Origin: Bog-473 sp963782415
GTDB taxonomy: Bacteria > Actinomycetota > Acidimicrobiia > Acidimicrobiales > RAAP-2
Assembly: GCA_963782415.1 (NCBI GenBank)
Contig: CAWAJT010000008.1
Span: forward strand, 248,001 to 312,000
Reading direction: 5' to 3'
Length of the DNA: 64,000 nucleotides
Below the pieces are notes generated by a model that had not been told where the DNA came from, ran no database searches, and saw nothing but the letters and a program-made list of their open reading frames with translations. This document shows positions 39,912 through 49,088 of this stretch, piece by piece (the stretch's first letter is position 1; the number at the start of each line of letters is the position of its first letter). The translations under genes and the position numbers were made by a program.

Positions 39912-41387
39912 ATGGACGGCTCTCCTCTCACTGACCCCTCCGCGACACCGCGCCCCGGCGGCCTCAAGCCCCCTGCTGACCTGCCCCGCGCGCTGGCCGA
40001 TCTGCGCGGGTCGGGCTGGGAGTCGGTGCCGGTGGCCGAGGAGATGCGGCGCAACACGGCCACCCTCATCGCCGCCGGCGCGTCGCTGGTGCCCGGTGTG
40101 CTCGGCTTCGAGGACACGGTGGTGCCCCAGTTGGAGAACGCCATCCTGGCGGGGCACGACATCATCTTGCTGGGCGAGCGGGGCCAGGCCAAGACGCGGG
40201 TCATCCGCTCCCTGGTCGGTCTGCTCGACGAGTGGACGCCCATCGTGGCCGGCTCCGAGATCAACGACGACCCCTACAACCCCGTCTCGCGCTACGCCCT
40301 CGACCGCGTCGACGAGCTCGGCGAGGCCACGCCCATCGACTGGGTGCACCGCTCGCAACGCTACGGCGAGAAGCTGGCCACTCCCGACACCTCCATCGCC
40401 GACCTCATCGGCGAGGTGGACCCCATCAAGATCGCCGAGGGCCGCTACCTGAGCGATGAGCTGGCGCTGCACTACGGCCTCATCCCGCGGGTCAACCGCG
40501 GCATCTTCGCCATCAACGAGCTGCCTGACCTCTCCGAGCGCATTCAGGTCGGGTTGCTCAACATCCTCGAAGAGCGCGACGTCCAGATTCGCGGCCACCG
40601 TATCCGGCTGCCCCTCGACATCATGCTGGTGGCCACGGCCAACCCGGAGGACTACACCAACCGCGGCCGCATCATCACGCCGCTCAAGGACCGCTTCGGC
40701 GCGCAGATCCGCACGCACTACCCGTTCGAGACCATGACCGAGGTCAAGATCATGGAGGGCGAGGCCGACCTGCCGACAGCGGGTGTGCCGGTGACGGTGC
40801 CGCGCTTCATGAAAGAGGTCGTGGCCGAAATCAGCCAGCTGGCCCGGCGCAGCACCCACCTCAACCAGCGCAGTGGTGTCTCGGTCCGGCTCTCCATCGC
40901 CAACTACGAGACCCTGGTCGCCTCCGCCGTGCGGCGCGCGCTGCGCACCGGCGAGCCGGTGGCGGTGCCCCGCATCAGCGACCTGTCCTCCCTCGTGCCC
41001 TCGACCCAGGGGAAGATCGAGGTCGAGGCGATGGAGGAGGGTCACGAGGACGAGGTGGTGGCCCAGTTGGTCGCCGCCGCCACGCTGGCCGTGTTCCGCC
41101 GCCGGGTCACTCTCGACGACCCGCAGTCCATCGTCGCCGCCTTCCACGAGCAGGTCGTGGTGCACGTGGGCGACGACCTGGCGTCGTCTGCCTACCTGGC
41201 CGTTCTGGCCGACGTGCCCGAACTGGAGCCACCGACCCGCAAGCTGGCCGGCCCCGAGGCGGCCGACGCCGAGTCGCCGGCGCTGATGGCGAGCGCGTTG
41301 GAATTCCTCCTCGAGGGCCTCCACCTGACCAAGCGGTTGAACAAGGACGCGTCGGGCGCCCGCGCCCTGTACCGCGGGCGCAAGTAG
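39912..41387 (+). CDS. AAA+ ATPase, magnesium-chelatase subunit I-like
   Basis: A 491-residue ATPase of the ChlI/BchI-MoxR clade. Walker A is LLGERGQAKTR (about 86-96), Walker B is GIFAINELPDL, followed by sensor motifs VATANPEDY and PLKDRFGAQI. There are no chlorophyll or B12 genes nearby. It is paired with a von Willebrand A gene 32 bases downstream, the usual architecture of MoxR/VWA systems that activate or remodel protein complexes. The client is unknown. Confidence 0.9.
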   Translation: MDGSPLTDPSATPRPGGLKPPADLPRALADLRGSGWESVPVAEEMRRNTATLIAAGASLVPGVLGFEDTVVPQLENAILAGHDIILLGERGQAKTRVIRSLVGLLDEWTPIVAGSEINDDPYNPVSRYALDRVDELGEATPIDWVHRSQRYGEKLATPDTSIADLIGEVDPIKIAEGRYLSDELALHYGLIPRVNRGIFAINELPDLSERIQVGLLNILEERDVQIRGHRIRLPLDIMLVATANPEDYTNRGRIITPLKDRFGAQIRTHYPFETMTEVKIMEGEADLPTAGVPVTVPRFMKEVVAEISQLARRSTHLNQRSGVSVRLSIANYETLVASAVRRALRTGEPVAVPRISDLSSLVPSTQGKIEVEAMEEGHEDEVVAQLVAAATLAVFRRRVTLDDPQSIVAAFHEQVVVHVGDDLASSAYLAVLADVPELEPPTRKLAGPEAADAESPALMASALEFLLEGLHLTKRLNKDASGARALYRGRK

Positions 41388-41419
41388 GCCGGCGGACTGG
41401 CGACGGAGAGGACCCGCAC

Positions 41420-43427
41420 ATGAGCGCCCGCTACGACTACTCGGAATGGGACGGCACCCAGGAGTTCGCCGACCTCGATCCCGACGACCTGCTGGCGGCC
41501 CTCACCGACGACCTGCTGGCCGGGGGCGACCTCGACGACGCGCTGCGCAGCATGCTGCGCCGGGGCTTCCGCAATGCCGACGGCGAGCAGGTCCCCGGCC
41601 TGCGTGAGATGCTCGACCAGTTGCGGCGCCGGCGCGCCGAGATGCTGGCCGAGGGCGATCCCGACGGACGCATGGCCGAGCTCACGCAGCAGCTCGACGA
41701 GATTGAGCTCCAGGAGCGCCTCGCCATCGACGAACTCGTCGAGGAGGCGCGCGAATTCGGGCGACCAGCGTCGGACCGAGGTGACCGACGACGTGGCCAC
41801 CGAGCGGCGGATGGCGCTCGATCTCCAGCCCGACGACCCGGCCGGACGCGTGAACAGCCTGCAGCATTACGACTTCGTCTCCTCCGAGGCCCGTGAGCGT
41901 TTCGAGGAGCTGGTGGAGGAGCTGCGCCGCGAGATGGCGGACACCTTCTTCGAGGGCGCGTCCGACGCGCTCTCGAGCATGGACGCCGAGCAGATGGCGC
42001 GCATGCGCGACGCCTACGACGCGCTCAACACCATGCTCGAGCAACGCGAGCGGGGCGAGGAGCTCGACCCGAGCTTCGAGGAGTTCATGGCGCAGTTCGG
42101 CGACATGTTCCCGGGCAACCCACAGAACCTCGACGAGCTCCTGGAGCAACTGGCCGAGCGCATGGCCGCGGCCCAGGCGGTGTGGAACTCCATGAGTCCC
42201 GAGCAGCAGGCCCAACTGCGCAACCTGATGGACTCGGTGCTCGAGGACATGGATCTGCGCTGGCAGGTCGAGCGCCTGGCGCAGAACCTCCAGCGTGCCG
42301 TGCCCGACGCGGGCTGGCAGCGATCGTACGACTTCACCGGCGAAGGCCCCATGGGCATGAGCCAGGCCACCGACCTGGCCACCCAGCTGGGCCAGCTCGA
42401 CCGGATGGAGGAGGTTCTCCAATCGGCGTCGACACCGGCGGCACTGGGCGAGATCGACCTGGACCAGGTCCGCCAGCACATGGGCGAGGACGCGGCCCGG
42501 GCACTCGACCGCCTGGCCAACCTGAGCAAATCGTTGGCCGACGCCGGCCTGATCGAGCAGCAGGGCGGGCGGATTGAGCTGACGCCCCAGGGTGTTCGGC
42601 GTCTCGGGCAGAAGGCGTTGGCCGATCTCTTCGGTCAGATCAACAAGGACCGCATTGGCGACCACTCCGCACTGCGTACCGGCACGGGCCACGACCGCGA
42701 GGAGACGACGAAGGCCTACGAGTACGGCGACCCGCTGAACCTGCACCTGTCGACGACGGTGCACAACGCCGTGCGTCGCGGTGGGTCGGGCGTGCCGGTT
42801 CGCCTGACGCCTGAGGACTTCGAAGTGGTCGAGGTGGAGGCGCTCAGCCGCTCGGCCACGGTGCTGGCCGTCGACCTCTCCATGTCCATGCCGATGCGCG
42901 ACAACTTCGTGCCGGCCAAGCGCATGGCGATGGCCCTGCAGACGCTGATCTCGTCGAAGTTCCCCCGCGACTATCTCGGCATCGTGGGCTTCTCCGAGGT
43001 TGCCCGCGAAATCCGCCCCGACGAGGTGCCCACGGCCATGTGGGACTACGTCTACGGGACCAACCTGCAGCACGCGCTGGCCCTGGCCCGACGGATGCTC
43101 GCTCACGAGCACGGGACCAAGCAGATCATTGTGGTCACCGACGGCGAACCGACGGCCCACATCGACGACGCCGGCGAGGTGTGGTTCAACTACCCACCGA
43201 TCCCTGAGACCCTGCGCCGCACCATGGCCGAGGTCATCCGCTGCACTCGGGGCGGGATCGTCATCAACACCTTCGCGCTCGACCTCCAGCGCACCCACTA
43301 TCCGTTCGTGGAGCAGATCGCCCGCGTCAACGGCGGCCGCACCTTCTACACGACGCCTGACGCGCTGGGCGGCTACGTGCTCGTCGATTTCCTCCAGCAC
43401 CGCCGCGTCCTGCGCCCCGCCGGCTGA
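41420..43427 (+). CDS. von Willebrand factor A-domain protein, one frameshift as read
   Basis: About 668 residues after repair. The N-terminal half is acidic and helical (DDLLAALTDDLLAGGDLDDAL, REMLDQLRRRRAEMLAEG). An extra G at about 41760 shifts the frame; the next frame continues with DQRRTEVTDDVATERRMALD. The C-terminal vWA domain has the MIDAS motif DLSMSM and later TNLQHAL and VVTDGEPTAH, so metal binding should be intact. It is the functional partner of the AAA+ ATPase upstream, like a ChlD/BchD or VWA co-factor. Confidence 0.9.
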
Positions 43428-43728
43428 GCCAAAGCCTTCCGCCCCCATGGGCTGGGGCGCATTTCGGCTGTTCCGGGGCCAATTCGGGCCGTCGGGGGCG
43501 CTCAGGACGAATTCCTCGGAGAATTCCGTGCGGGCGCGTCGGGCGCCTCAAAAGTGGATTCCACCTGGGCTTTTCCCCGCGCATCCCCGACGCCCCGCGT
43601 CACAGTTCGCACATTTCGTGCGTAGAAACGCCATCTTCCCCTTGCGCCTGCTGGGCGACTAGTGAAAGATGACTACACCGTTGTAACTACACCAATGCCA
43701 CCTGTGGCGAAGAAGGGGGGCGAACCCA
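43428..43728. other. Regulatory gap before whiB with a direct repeat
   Basis: A 301-base non-coding region. Most is GC-rich with no gene. The last 60 bases are AT-richer and hold ACTACACC twice (43672-43679 and 43686-43693, 14 bases apart), a possible activator site. AAGGGGGG at 43713-43720 is the ribosome site of whiB. Confidence 0.55.
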
Positions 43729-44016
43729 GTGCCAGTTGACATCGTCACCACGCTCTACGGTCGCCAAGAACGAAGCTGGCAGTTGCAGGCCAACTGCATG
43801 GGGGTCGATCCCGATCTGTTCTTCCCAGAGCGCGGCGCGTCCACCCGGGAAGCGAAAGAGGTCTGTCGGGGCTGCGTCGTGCGGGAGGACTGCCTCGAGT
43901 ACGCCTTGGCCAACGGCGAGAAGTTCGGCATCTGGGGCGGTATGAGCGAGCGGGAGCGACGGCGCCTGCGCCGAGCGCGTGCGCTCGCCCGGCGGGATGT
44001 GGCCAGCGCCTCCTGA
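43729..44016 (+). CDS. WhiB-family iron-sulfur transcription regulator (first copy)
   Basis: A 95-residue WhiB protein. The four cluster cysteines are Cys23, Cys46, Cys49 and Cys55 (C..CxxCx5C). The turn GIWGG is at 67-71, followed by the basic tail SERERRRLRRARALARR that binds DNA. WhiB proteins bind a [4Fe-4S] cluster and the sigma factor and act only in actinobacteria. The start is GTG 43729. The subtype cannot be told. Confidence 0.95.
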   Translation: MPVDIVTTLYGRQERSWQLQANCMGVDPDLFFPERGASTREAKEVCRGCVVREDCLEYALANGEKFGIWGGMSERERRRLRRARALARRDVASAS

Positions 44017-44045
44017 CGCGCACCACCGAGCCGCGCCGCACCGGC

Positions 44046-44085
44046 GCCGCAGCACGTCACCGGCCGCCGCAGCACGTCACCGGCC
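44046..44085. repeat. Perfect 20-bp tandem duplication
   Basis: The 20-base unit at 44046-44065 is repeated exactly at 44066-44085, 30 bases after the whiB stop. The unit begins GCCGCAGCACGTC and ends ACCGGCC. No function is evident. Confidence 0.9.
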
Positions 44086-44201
44086 GGGCGGCCCATGGTC
44101 TTTTCAACTATAAACAAGCGTGCGTATAGCTTTGAGACGCGACATCTCGATCGCAGGGAAAGCCGGTGGGCAACCCGTTGGGTCGGCCTCGCCACGCTCA
44201 C

Positions 44202-45057
44202 CTATCGATCAGCATGGAGCCGGGACTCCACCGTTGCCCCGTCCGAGAGGCCGAGTTCGGCTCGCCTCTCGGACGGGACGGCGGCCAGGACCACCTCTGG
44301 GATGAGACCCACCAACTCGCCACCGTCGACCGTGCCCCCGACCTCGGTGACGAAGGCTGTCACCGCGTCGTAGAGCCGCTCGGGCCCGTAGCGGTCCGGG
44401 TCGAGCAAGTTGCACGAGACCTGGGCCCGCCTCCCGACCCGCAGGCCGAGCGCCCGCACCGCTGGGCCCCGCAGTCGCGGCGCCACCTGTCGCGCTACTT
44501 CGACCGAGGACACCCACACGTTGTAGGCCAGCAGCACCCGCCGAGCGCCCACGGCCGTGGCCCCTGTCCGCGGGTCGGCCTGGGCCGGTCCGGCGTCGGG
44601 TGTGAGTCCGCCCGGGGCGGGGCCGAAGGCGTGGCGGCGGATGTCGGGCAGGGTCCTGGTCCGGCCGTCGGCCAGCGGTCCGTAGAGGAAGGCCGGCAGC
44701 CCGAGCTCCGCTCCGAGCCAGCGGGCGAAACGGTCACGCTGGCCCATGGTGGCCGAGAGGTCCTCAGGTGCCGCGCGCGTCCGGCGCGTAGGGGACGAAG
44801 GGCACCACGTCGAGCACGCCGAGGCGGGGATGGACTCCTTGGTGCTGGGTCAGGTCGAGAGCGCCGACCGTGGCCCGGGCCAGCGAGCGGGCGGCGTCGT
44901 CGACCAGGTCCGCCGGCCCGACGAGGGTCAGGACGGAGCGGTTGTGGTCCGGGTCGCGGTGCTGGTCGACGAGGGCTGATCCTGCCGCGGCGGCCAGCCG
45001 GCCCACAACGGCCTCGTCACGGCCCTCGCTGACATTGACGACGCACTCGACGAGCAC
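44202..45057 (-). CDS. Glutamate formimidoyltransferase-like protein, one frameshift as read
   Basis: Similar to the N-terminal transferase domain of FTCD, which moves formimino or formyl groups between glutamate and THF. It starts VECVVNVSEGRDEAVVGRLA. HPRLGVLDVVPFVPY follows, then in the other frame GLPAFLYGPL, and RVLLAYNVWVSSVEVARQVA, then AQVSCNLLDPDRYGPERLYD. An extra base at about 44766 splits it (first frame stops at 44764). Restored length is about 284 residues. The start is GTG 45057. It fits the one-carbon genes elsewhere in the window. Confidence 0.85.
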
Positions 45058-45143
45058 GTTGCCAGCGTGCCACGCCGACGACGCGCCGCCGGCCCGTCCT
45101 TCAGGAGCGAAGGGGCCAGGAGAGACAGCGGCCCGTGCGAGTG

Positions 45144-45389
45144 CTACTTGGTGACGACGGCGTGTGAGAGGCGACGGCGGCGCAGAATGCGGCGACGCTC
45201 ACGCTCAGAGGCACCACCCCAGACGCCGTGGTCGATGTGGTGGTCGAGCGCGTACTCGAGGCAGGCCTCGGATACGGGGCACTCGGCACAAATGCGCTGA
45301 GCGACGAGCACGCCCATACCGTCATTGGGGAAGAAGATGTCCGGTGCAACCTCTTTGCACTTTCCCCCTGCCATCCAGTCCGTCGTCAT
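45144..45389 (-). CDS. WhiB-family iron-sulfur transcription regulator (second copy)
   Basis: An 81-residue WhiB protein with Cys11, Cys34, Cys37 and Cys43, GVWGG at 55-59 and the basic tail SERERRRILRRRRLSHAVV. It is similar in layout to the whiB copy 1.4 kb away but opposite in strand and clearly different in sequence. ATG 45389 is preferred because GGAAAGGGAG precedes it; ATG 45413 is possible. Two dyads lie upstream at 45452-45482. Confidence 0.94.
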   Translation of the reverse strand: MTTDWMAGGKCKEVAPDIFFPNDGMGVLVAQRICAECPVSEACLEYALDHHIDHGVWGGASERERRRILRRRRLSHAVVTK

Positions 45390-45451
45390 TTTGACTCCCT
45401 TTCCACGCAGCATTTTACGGGACCCCCCAGGTCAGAGCCAGGTTTTGCAGA

Positions 45452-45482
45452 TAGGAAGTTCCTAAGAATCGGCCAGTCGATT
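45452..45482. promoter_or_regulatory. Two adjacent palindromes between whiB and a divergent small gene
   Basis: TAGGAAgTTCCTA (45452-45464) is a perfect 13-bp palindrome. AATCG-GCCAGT-CGATT (45467-45482) follows three bases later. They lie 60-90 bases upstream of the whiB start and before the divergent gene at 45556, so they may be binding sites for a regulator of either gene. Confidence 0.6.
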
Positions 45483-45555
45483 CGCTTTCTACCAGGGAGA
45501 ATGTTCCTCCGCCCCCGGGCTACGCTGGCGCCGATCGCCAATGCAGGAGGGTGCC

Positions 45556-45849
45556 ATGTCCCCGGAGACCGAGGAAGAGGTCGTCGAAGAAGGTGAGCCG
45601 ATCGAGCCGATCGGGCACGTGCGCGTCGTCTACCTCGGCCCGGTCGCTCCTCACTGGGAAGTGCAGTCTGACTACGGCCCGCCCGAGGTGATTGAGCAAT
45701 TCAGAGAGCGCGTCCTGGCCCGTCTGGTGCTGCTGCCCCCGCACGATCCGCAATTCCGCCGCAACAGCGAGCGGGTCGTCCGCGACGCCGAGCGCGAGCA
45801 GCTGGCCCTCGAATGGGTCCTCGACTGGGGCGACGAGGCTGAGGCCTGA
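45556..45849 (+). CDS. Small acidic hypothetical protein
   Basis: A 97-residue protein, very acidic at the start (MSPETEEEVVEEGEPIEPIG). It then has a strand-rich middle (HVRVVYLGPVAPHWEVQSD) and a helical tail. No family is recognised. ATG 45556 follows AGGAGG by five bases, which decides the start over ATG 45541. It is divergent from the second whiB gene. Confidence 0.7.
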   Translation: MSPETEEEVVEEGEPIEPIGHVRVVYLGPVAPHWEVQSDYGPPEVIEQFRERVLARLVLLPPHDPQFRRNSERVVRDAEREQLALEWVLDWGDEAEA

Positions 45850-46053
45850 GCCGACCATCCTTCGCTGCGTCCCAGCTCGGAGGCACTGAACGGCCTCCAC
45901 CAACCCCGGTGGACAGGCCCCAGGCATGGCCCGATGCCTGCACCCAACTTGCTCCCGTCGAGCCACCCTCGCGACACCCCTGTGGTGAAGCATGACGCCG
46001 TTGTTGTTCGAACGTTGCGGACAGAAGTCCGTCGGAGGGGGAAGGGCACCGAA

Positions 46054-46446
46054 ATGGGGAACACCTACACCATGGAGACCTTGGACGAGGCCACGGTCGT
46101 TCGGGGTATCCGCGAGCTCGTCGGCCAACTGACCGACGACGAGGCTGCGCTGGTGCGCACGCTGACGCCGGCGGACCTGACCGAAGCGGCCATGGCCGAG
46201 CACCTGTTCGACCTCGTGGACCTGTTGACGACGATCCGGTTCGAAGAGCCCATGGCGGAATACGTCTACGCGATCGCACCCCGATGGGACGGCACCATCG
46301 AGACGCTGCTCCTCGCCGGAAGGGTCACCACGTCGTTCAACCGCTTCGAGCTCGAGCACTGTGCCGGTCGGGTGCCGGCCACGCCCGCCCGTCTCGCACC
46401 GGTCCGGCGGCCCCGGCTGCACCGCATGCCAGTTCCGGTGGGCTGA
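46054..46446 (+). CDS. Hypothetical protein
   Basis: About 130 residues from ATG 46054, preceded by a purine-rich ribosome site (GGAGGGGGAAGG). It has a helical N-terminal half (MGNTYTMETLDEATVVRGIR, and VGQLTDDEAALVRTLTPADL) and a strand-rich C-terminal half ending in a Pro/Arg-rich tail. No family is recognised. A hairpin terminator follows. Confidence 0.6.
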   Translation: MGNTYTMETLDEATVVRGIRELVGQLTDDEAALVRTLTPADLTEAAMAEHLFDLVDLLTTIRFEEPMAEYVYAIAPRWDGTIETLLLAGRVTTSFNRFELEHCAGRVPATPARLAPVRRPRLHRMPVPVG

Positions 46447-46478
46447 ACCCGTCTCACCGGCAGCACGAAGGCGGCGGC

Positions 46479-46497
46479 CGGCGACGGCGCGTCGCCG
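46479..46497. terminator. Hairpin between convergent genes
   Basis: CGGCGACG pairs with CGTCGCCG around a 3-base loop, a perfect 8-bp stem between the hypothetical gene ending at 46446 and the Zincin_2 gene on the other strand. Confidence 0.55.
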
Positions 46498-46558
46498 ACA
46501 CGCCACTTGGCGAACGGCGGTCCCGCGGGCGATGCCCGGCGGGGGCGCCGGGGCGTGT

Positions 46559-47764
46559 TCAGTCGAGCAGCCCGATGCGGGCGAGCCACAGGCCGGGCGC
46601 GTCGACCTCGGCCGGGGTCGGCAGGTCGAGTTCGTCGGACCACAGGCGTGTCAGCGCGCGCTCGTCGGCGCGCTCGAGGACACCGGTCACGAAAGCCCGG
46701 CCCCGGTCCACTTCGTCCTGGCCGACGTTGAGCCCGAAGAGGCCGGCGAAGGCCTGCTCGCCCTTGCCCTCCTCAATGCGGTAGCGGTACCAGGCCTCGC
46801 GCAGCGCGGACGGCGACGACGTGAGCGTCTCCGCGATCCCCGCCGTGATGTGATCGACGTAGGCGCCGATGGCCGTCGTCTGTGCGGTGAGGGCGGCCGA
46901 GATGTTGCGTTGCTCGGGGCTGATCAGATCCGACAGCAGCGCCTCGGGATCGCCGAGGGCTTCTTCGAGCGAGGCCTGATCGCCCAGGCCGTCGCCCAGG
47001 CGTTCGACGATGGAGCGCTGCGCGGCCGCCGCATGTGCGGAGGCGTCGCCCAGAAGCGTCATCAGCGACGCGCGCACGCCGGGGCGGCTGAGCACGGCGT
47101 GCATGGTGAGCTCGCGTAGGCAGACCCAGAGCTGCACCTCTTGGAGCGGCAGGCTCCAGTCCTCGGCGAAGCGGTTCACGTTGCCCGGTACGAGGAGGAG
47201 CGTCGAGGACTCGGGCCACGGCAGCGGGAGGGCGTACTGCCCGAAGGCCCGCCGGGCGAGATGCCCCGCGGCCGAGCCGAACTGCATGCCCAAGAAAACA
47301 GGGCCAAGGGTCAGCGCGAACTGGCCGAGCAGACCACTCAGCCCGGCGGAGGAGTCGGGGTCGAGCTCGCTCAGGTCGAGTGACGAGGGCACGGCCGCCG
47401 CGCCCTGCTGTTGCGCCTCAACCATGGACTTGAGCACGGGCCGGTAGGCCTCGAGCACGCGGAAGCTCCACTGTCCGGGGCCGACCGTCTCGAACGAGAT
47501 GCCGCCGGCGCCGGTCGCCGGCCCGATGCCGGTGGCGTCGACCACGTGCAGCTCGGCCACGCGGGCCAGCTCCTCGAAGGCGATGCGGACCAGCGGGTCC
47601 GGGGTCTCGTCCTCGCCACCGTCGGTGGCGACCCCGAAAGCCAGCGTGCGGGCGGCCTCGAACCAGCTGTCGGACGCCCCCGGGCCGGATCCGATCACCT
47701 TCATCAGGTCGCCGAGAAGGCCCCCCATGGGGTTGTCAGGGTCGTTGGAACCGAACATGCTCAC
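46559..47764 (-). CDS. Zincin_2/DUF2342 protein (putative metalloprotease family)
   Basis: A 401-residue actinobacterial protein of the Zincin_2 family. It has a Gly-rich N-terminus (NPMGGLLGDLMKVIGSGPG). The middle has LLVPGNVNRFAEDWSLPLQE, and WVCLRELTMHAVLSRPGV falls where a HExxH zinc motif is expected. As read this site is RELTM, so the first His is absent. The end carries LREAWYRYRIEEGKGEQAFA. It is encoded 9 bases after the HtrA-like gene, so one operon is likely. Similar genes lie beside YlbL and UPF0182 genes in mycobacteria. Confidence 0.82.
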   Translation of the reverse strand: MSMFGSNDPDNPMGGLLGDLMKVIGSGPGASDSWFEAARTLAFGVATDGGEDETPDPLVRIAFEELARVAELHVVDATGIGPATGAGGISFETVGPGQWSFRVLEAYRPVLKSMVEAQQQGAAAVPSSLDLSELDPDSSAGLSGLLGQFALTLGPVFLGMQFGSAAGHLARRAFGQYALPLPWPESSTLLLVPGNVNRFAEDWSLPLQEVQLWVCLRELTMHAVLSRPGVRASLMTLLGDASAHAAAAQRSIVERLGDGLGDQASLEEALGDPEALLSDLISPEQRNISAALTAQTTAIGAYVDHITAGIAETLTSSPSALREAWYRYRIEEGKGEQAFAGLFGLNVGQDEVDRGRAFVTGVLERADERALTRLWSDELDLPTPAEVDAPGLWLARIGLLD

Positions 47765-47773
47765 CCATGCATG

Positions 47774-49018
47774 CTAGGAGGACGTGCCGAGGGTGACGTC
47801 CACGGTCCCGGCGGGCTGCTGGACCGAGAGCGAGACCGCCGCCCCCGGGGGCAGGACGTAGAGCACGGCCCGGAGCTCCGCCATGGAGCGCACCGGGGTG
47901 GCGTTCACCGCGGTGATCAGCTGCCCGACCTGCAGGCGGCCCGCCGCCGGCCCGCCGGATGTCACCAGCGCCACCTTGGCCCCGGCGCCGCCGGGGGCGT
48001 CGGTCCCCTGCACCCCGAGCCAGCCGTGCACGACGCGGTTCTGTGACCGGAGCTCGTTGGCGACCCCCACCACGAGGTCGCTCGGGAGAAAGGTGCTGGG
48101 CGCGCCGCTGGCCGTCGCGCCAACCGACTTGGCGTCGTCGTAGAGCATCCCGACGACGGAGCCCCGCGCGTTCAGCAGCGGCTCGCCGGCGATGACCGAC
48201 GGTGAGGCAGGCGAGGAGGTGATGGCCGGCATGGTCGTGGCGGGCCCGTTGCCGATGGGCGTCCCGACGTCGGTCACGGCGCCAGGTGTGCAGAGCAGCG
48301 CATGAGTGCCGTTGCTGGCGGACGCGTAGGTGAGGGTCAGGTCGGGATCGCCGCTGTCGAGGTCGGTGTCGCTGGCGAAGGGAGCGACCGGAAGGTCCTC
48401 GGGCACGTTGACCAGTGCGACGTCGGACGTCTTGTCCATGGCGACCATCGAGGCCGGCTGGAGCTTGCCGCCGGGGCCGACCATCGCAATGCTCCGCAGG
48501 CCGTCGAGGAGATCGGCCGTCGTGACGACGAGCCCGCCCTCGGCGACGGCGACCCCGATGAGGATCACGTGGCCGTGACTGGTGTTGGCCTGCAGCTCGA
48601 CCAGCGAGTGGCCGGCCGGCTCCGCCGCCGCGGGGAGTGCGTTCTGCTTTCCGGCCAGCGTGGTCAGCGGGCCGCTGGCTCCCGAGTCGAGTGACCCCGC
48701 GGTGTCCAGCGGATGATCAGAAGCAGGGGAGAGCAACACGATGACCCAGGCCACCACCGCCATGACGGCGCCCACGCCGACGAGCACCATGACGGCGTTG
48801 CGGTAGGGGTGCCGGGCCGGGTGATCGAGTGGGAAACGGAGGTCGGGAGGCGGTCCGGGTCCGGCCACCTCACTGGGGTGGCGCCACAGGCGGTCGTCGG
48901 GGTCGATCCACCCCCGCTGGGGGGACTCGAAGTCGTCCGGAAGGCCGCCCCGGCCGCCTTCCCCGCTCTCCCCGGGGCCCGACGTGCCGTCTTCGGGCTC
49001 TTCGGGCGTCTCACTCAC
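47774..49018 (-). CDS. HtrA-like membrane protein with degenerate protease domain and PDZ domain
   Basis: About 414 residues: an acidic cytoplasmic N-terminus, one transmembrane segment (about 75-97), a trypsin-like domain and a C-terminal PDZ domain (GWLGVQGTDAPGGAGAKVAL, GGPAAGRLQVGQLITAVNAT). The catalytic residues are lost. The usual TNAH is TTAD (Asp169), the Asp is kept (SDVALV, Asp199), and GNSGGPL reads VIAGEPL with Ala277 in place of the serine. It should be inactive as a protease and may act as a chaperone or sensor. The start is GTG 49018. It is divergent from mreB. Confidence 0.82.
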   Translation of the reverse strand: MSETPEEPEDGTSGPGESGEGGRGGLPDDFESPQRGWIDPDDRLWRHPSEVAGPGPPPDLRFPLDHPARHPYRNAVMVLVGVGAVMAVVAWVIVLLSPASDHPLDTAGSLDSGASGPLTTLAGKQNALPAAAEPAGHSLVELQANTSHGHVILIGVAVAEGGLVVTTADLLDGLRSIAMVGPGGKLQPASMVAMDKTSDVALVNVPEDLPVAPFASDTDLDSGDPDLTLTYASASNGTHALLCTPGAVTDVGTPIGNGPATTMPAITSSPASPSVIAGEPLLNARGSVVGMLYDDAKSVGATASGAPSTFLPSDLVVGVANELRSQNRVVHGWLGVQGTDAPGGAGAKVALVTSGGPAAGRLQVGQLITAVNATPVRSMAELRAVLYVLPPGAAVSLSVQQPAGTVDVTLGTSS

Positions 49019-49088
49019 CTGAGCGACGATACCGAGAAAGTCCAGCAAAGTGCCGTCGGCCGACGACCCGGCCGTACCATGAGGCCTC

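Noticed and set aside
44155..44190. Cobalamin-riboswitch-like stretch (GGGAAA, CCGGTG, GCAACCCG)
   Set aside because: Some core-like words are present, but the upstream arms are missing, and on the plus strand only the end of an opposing gene follows. There is no gene to control.
45452..45464. FRT-like site for a recombinase (GAAGTTCCTA)
   Set aside because: The match is to half a site by chance of the palindrome. There is no recombinase gene and no inverted second arm with an 8-base core. A regulator site is a better reading.
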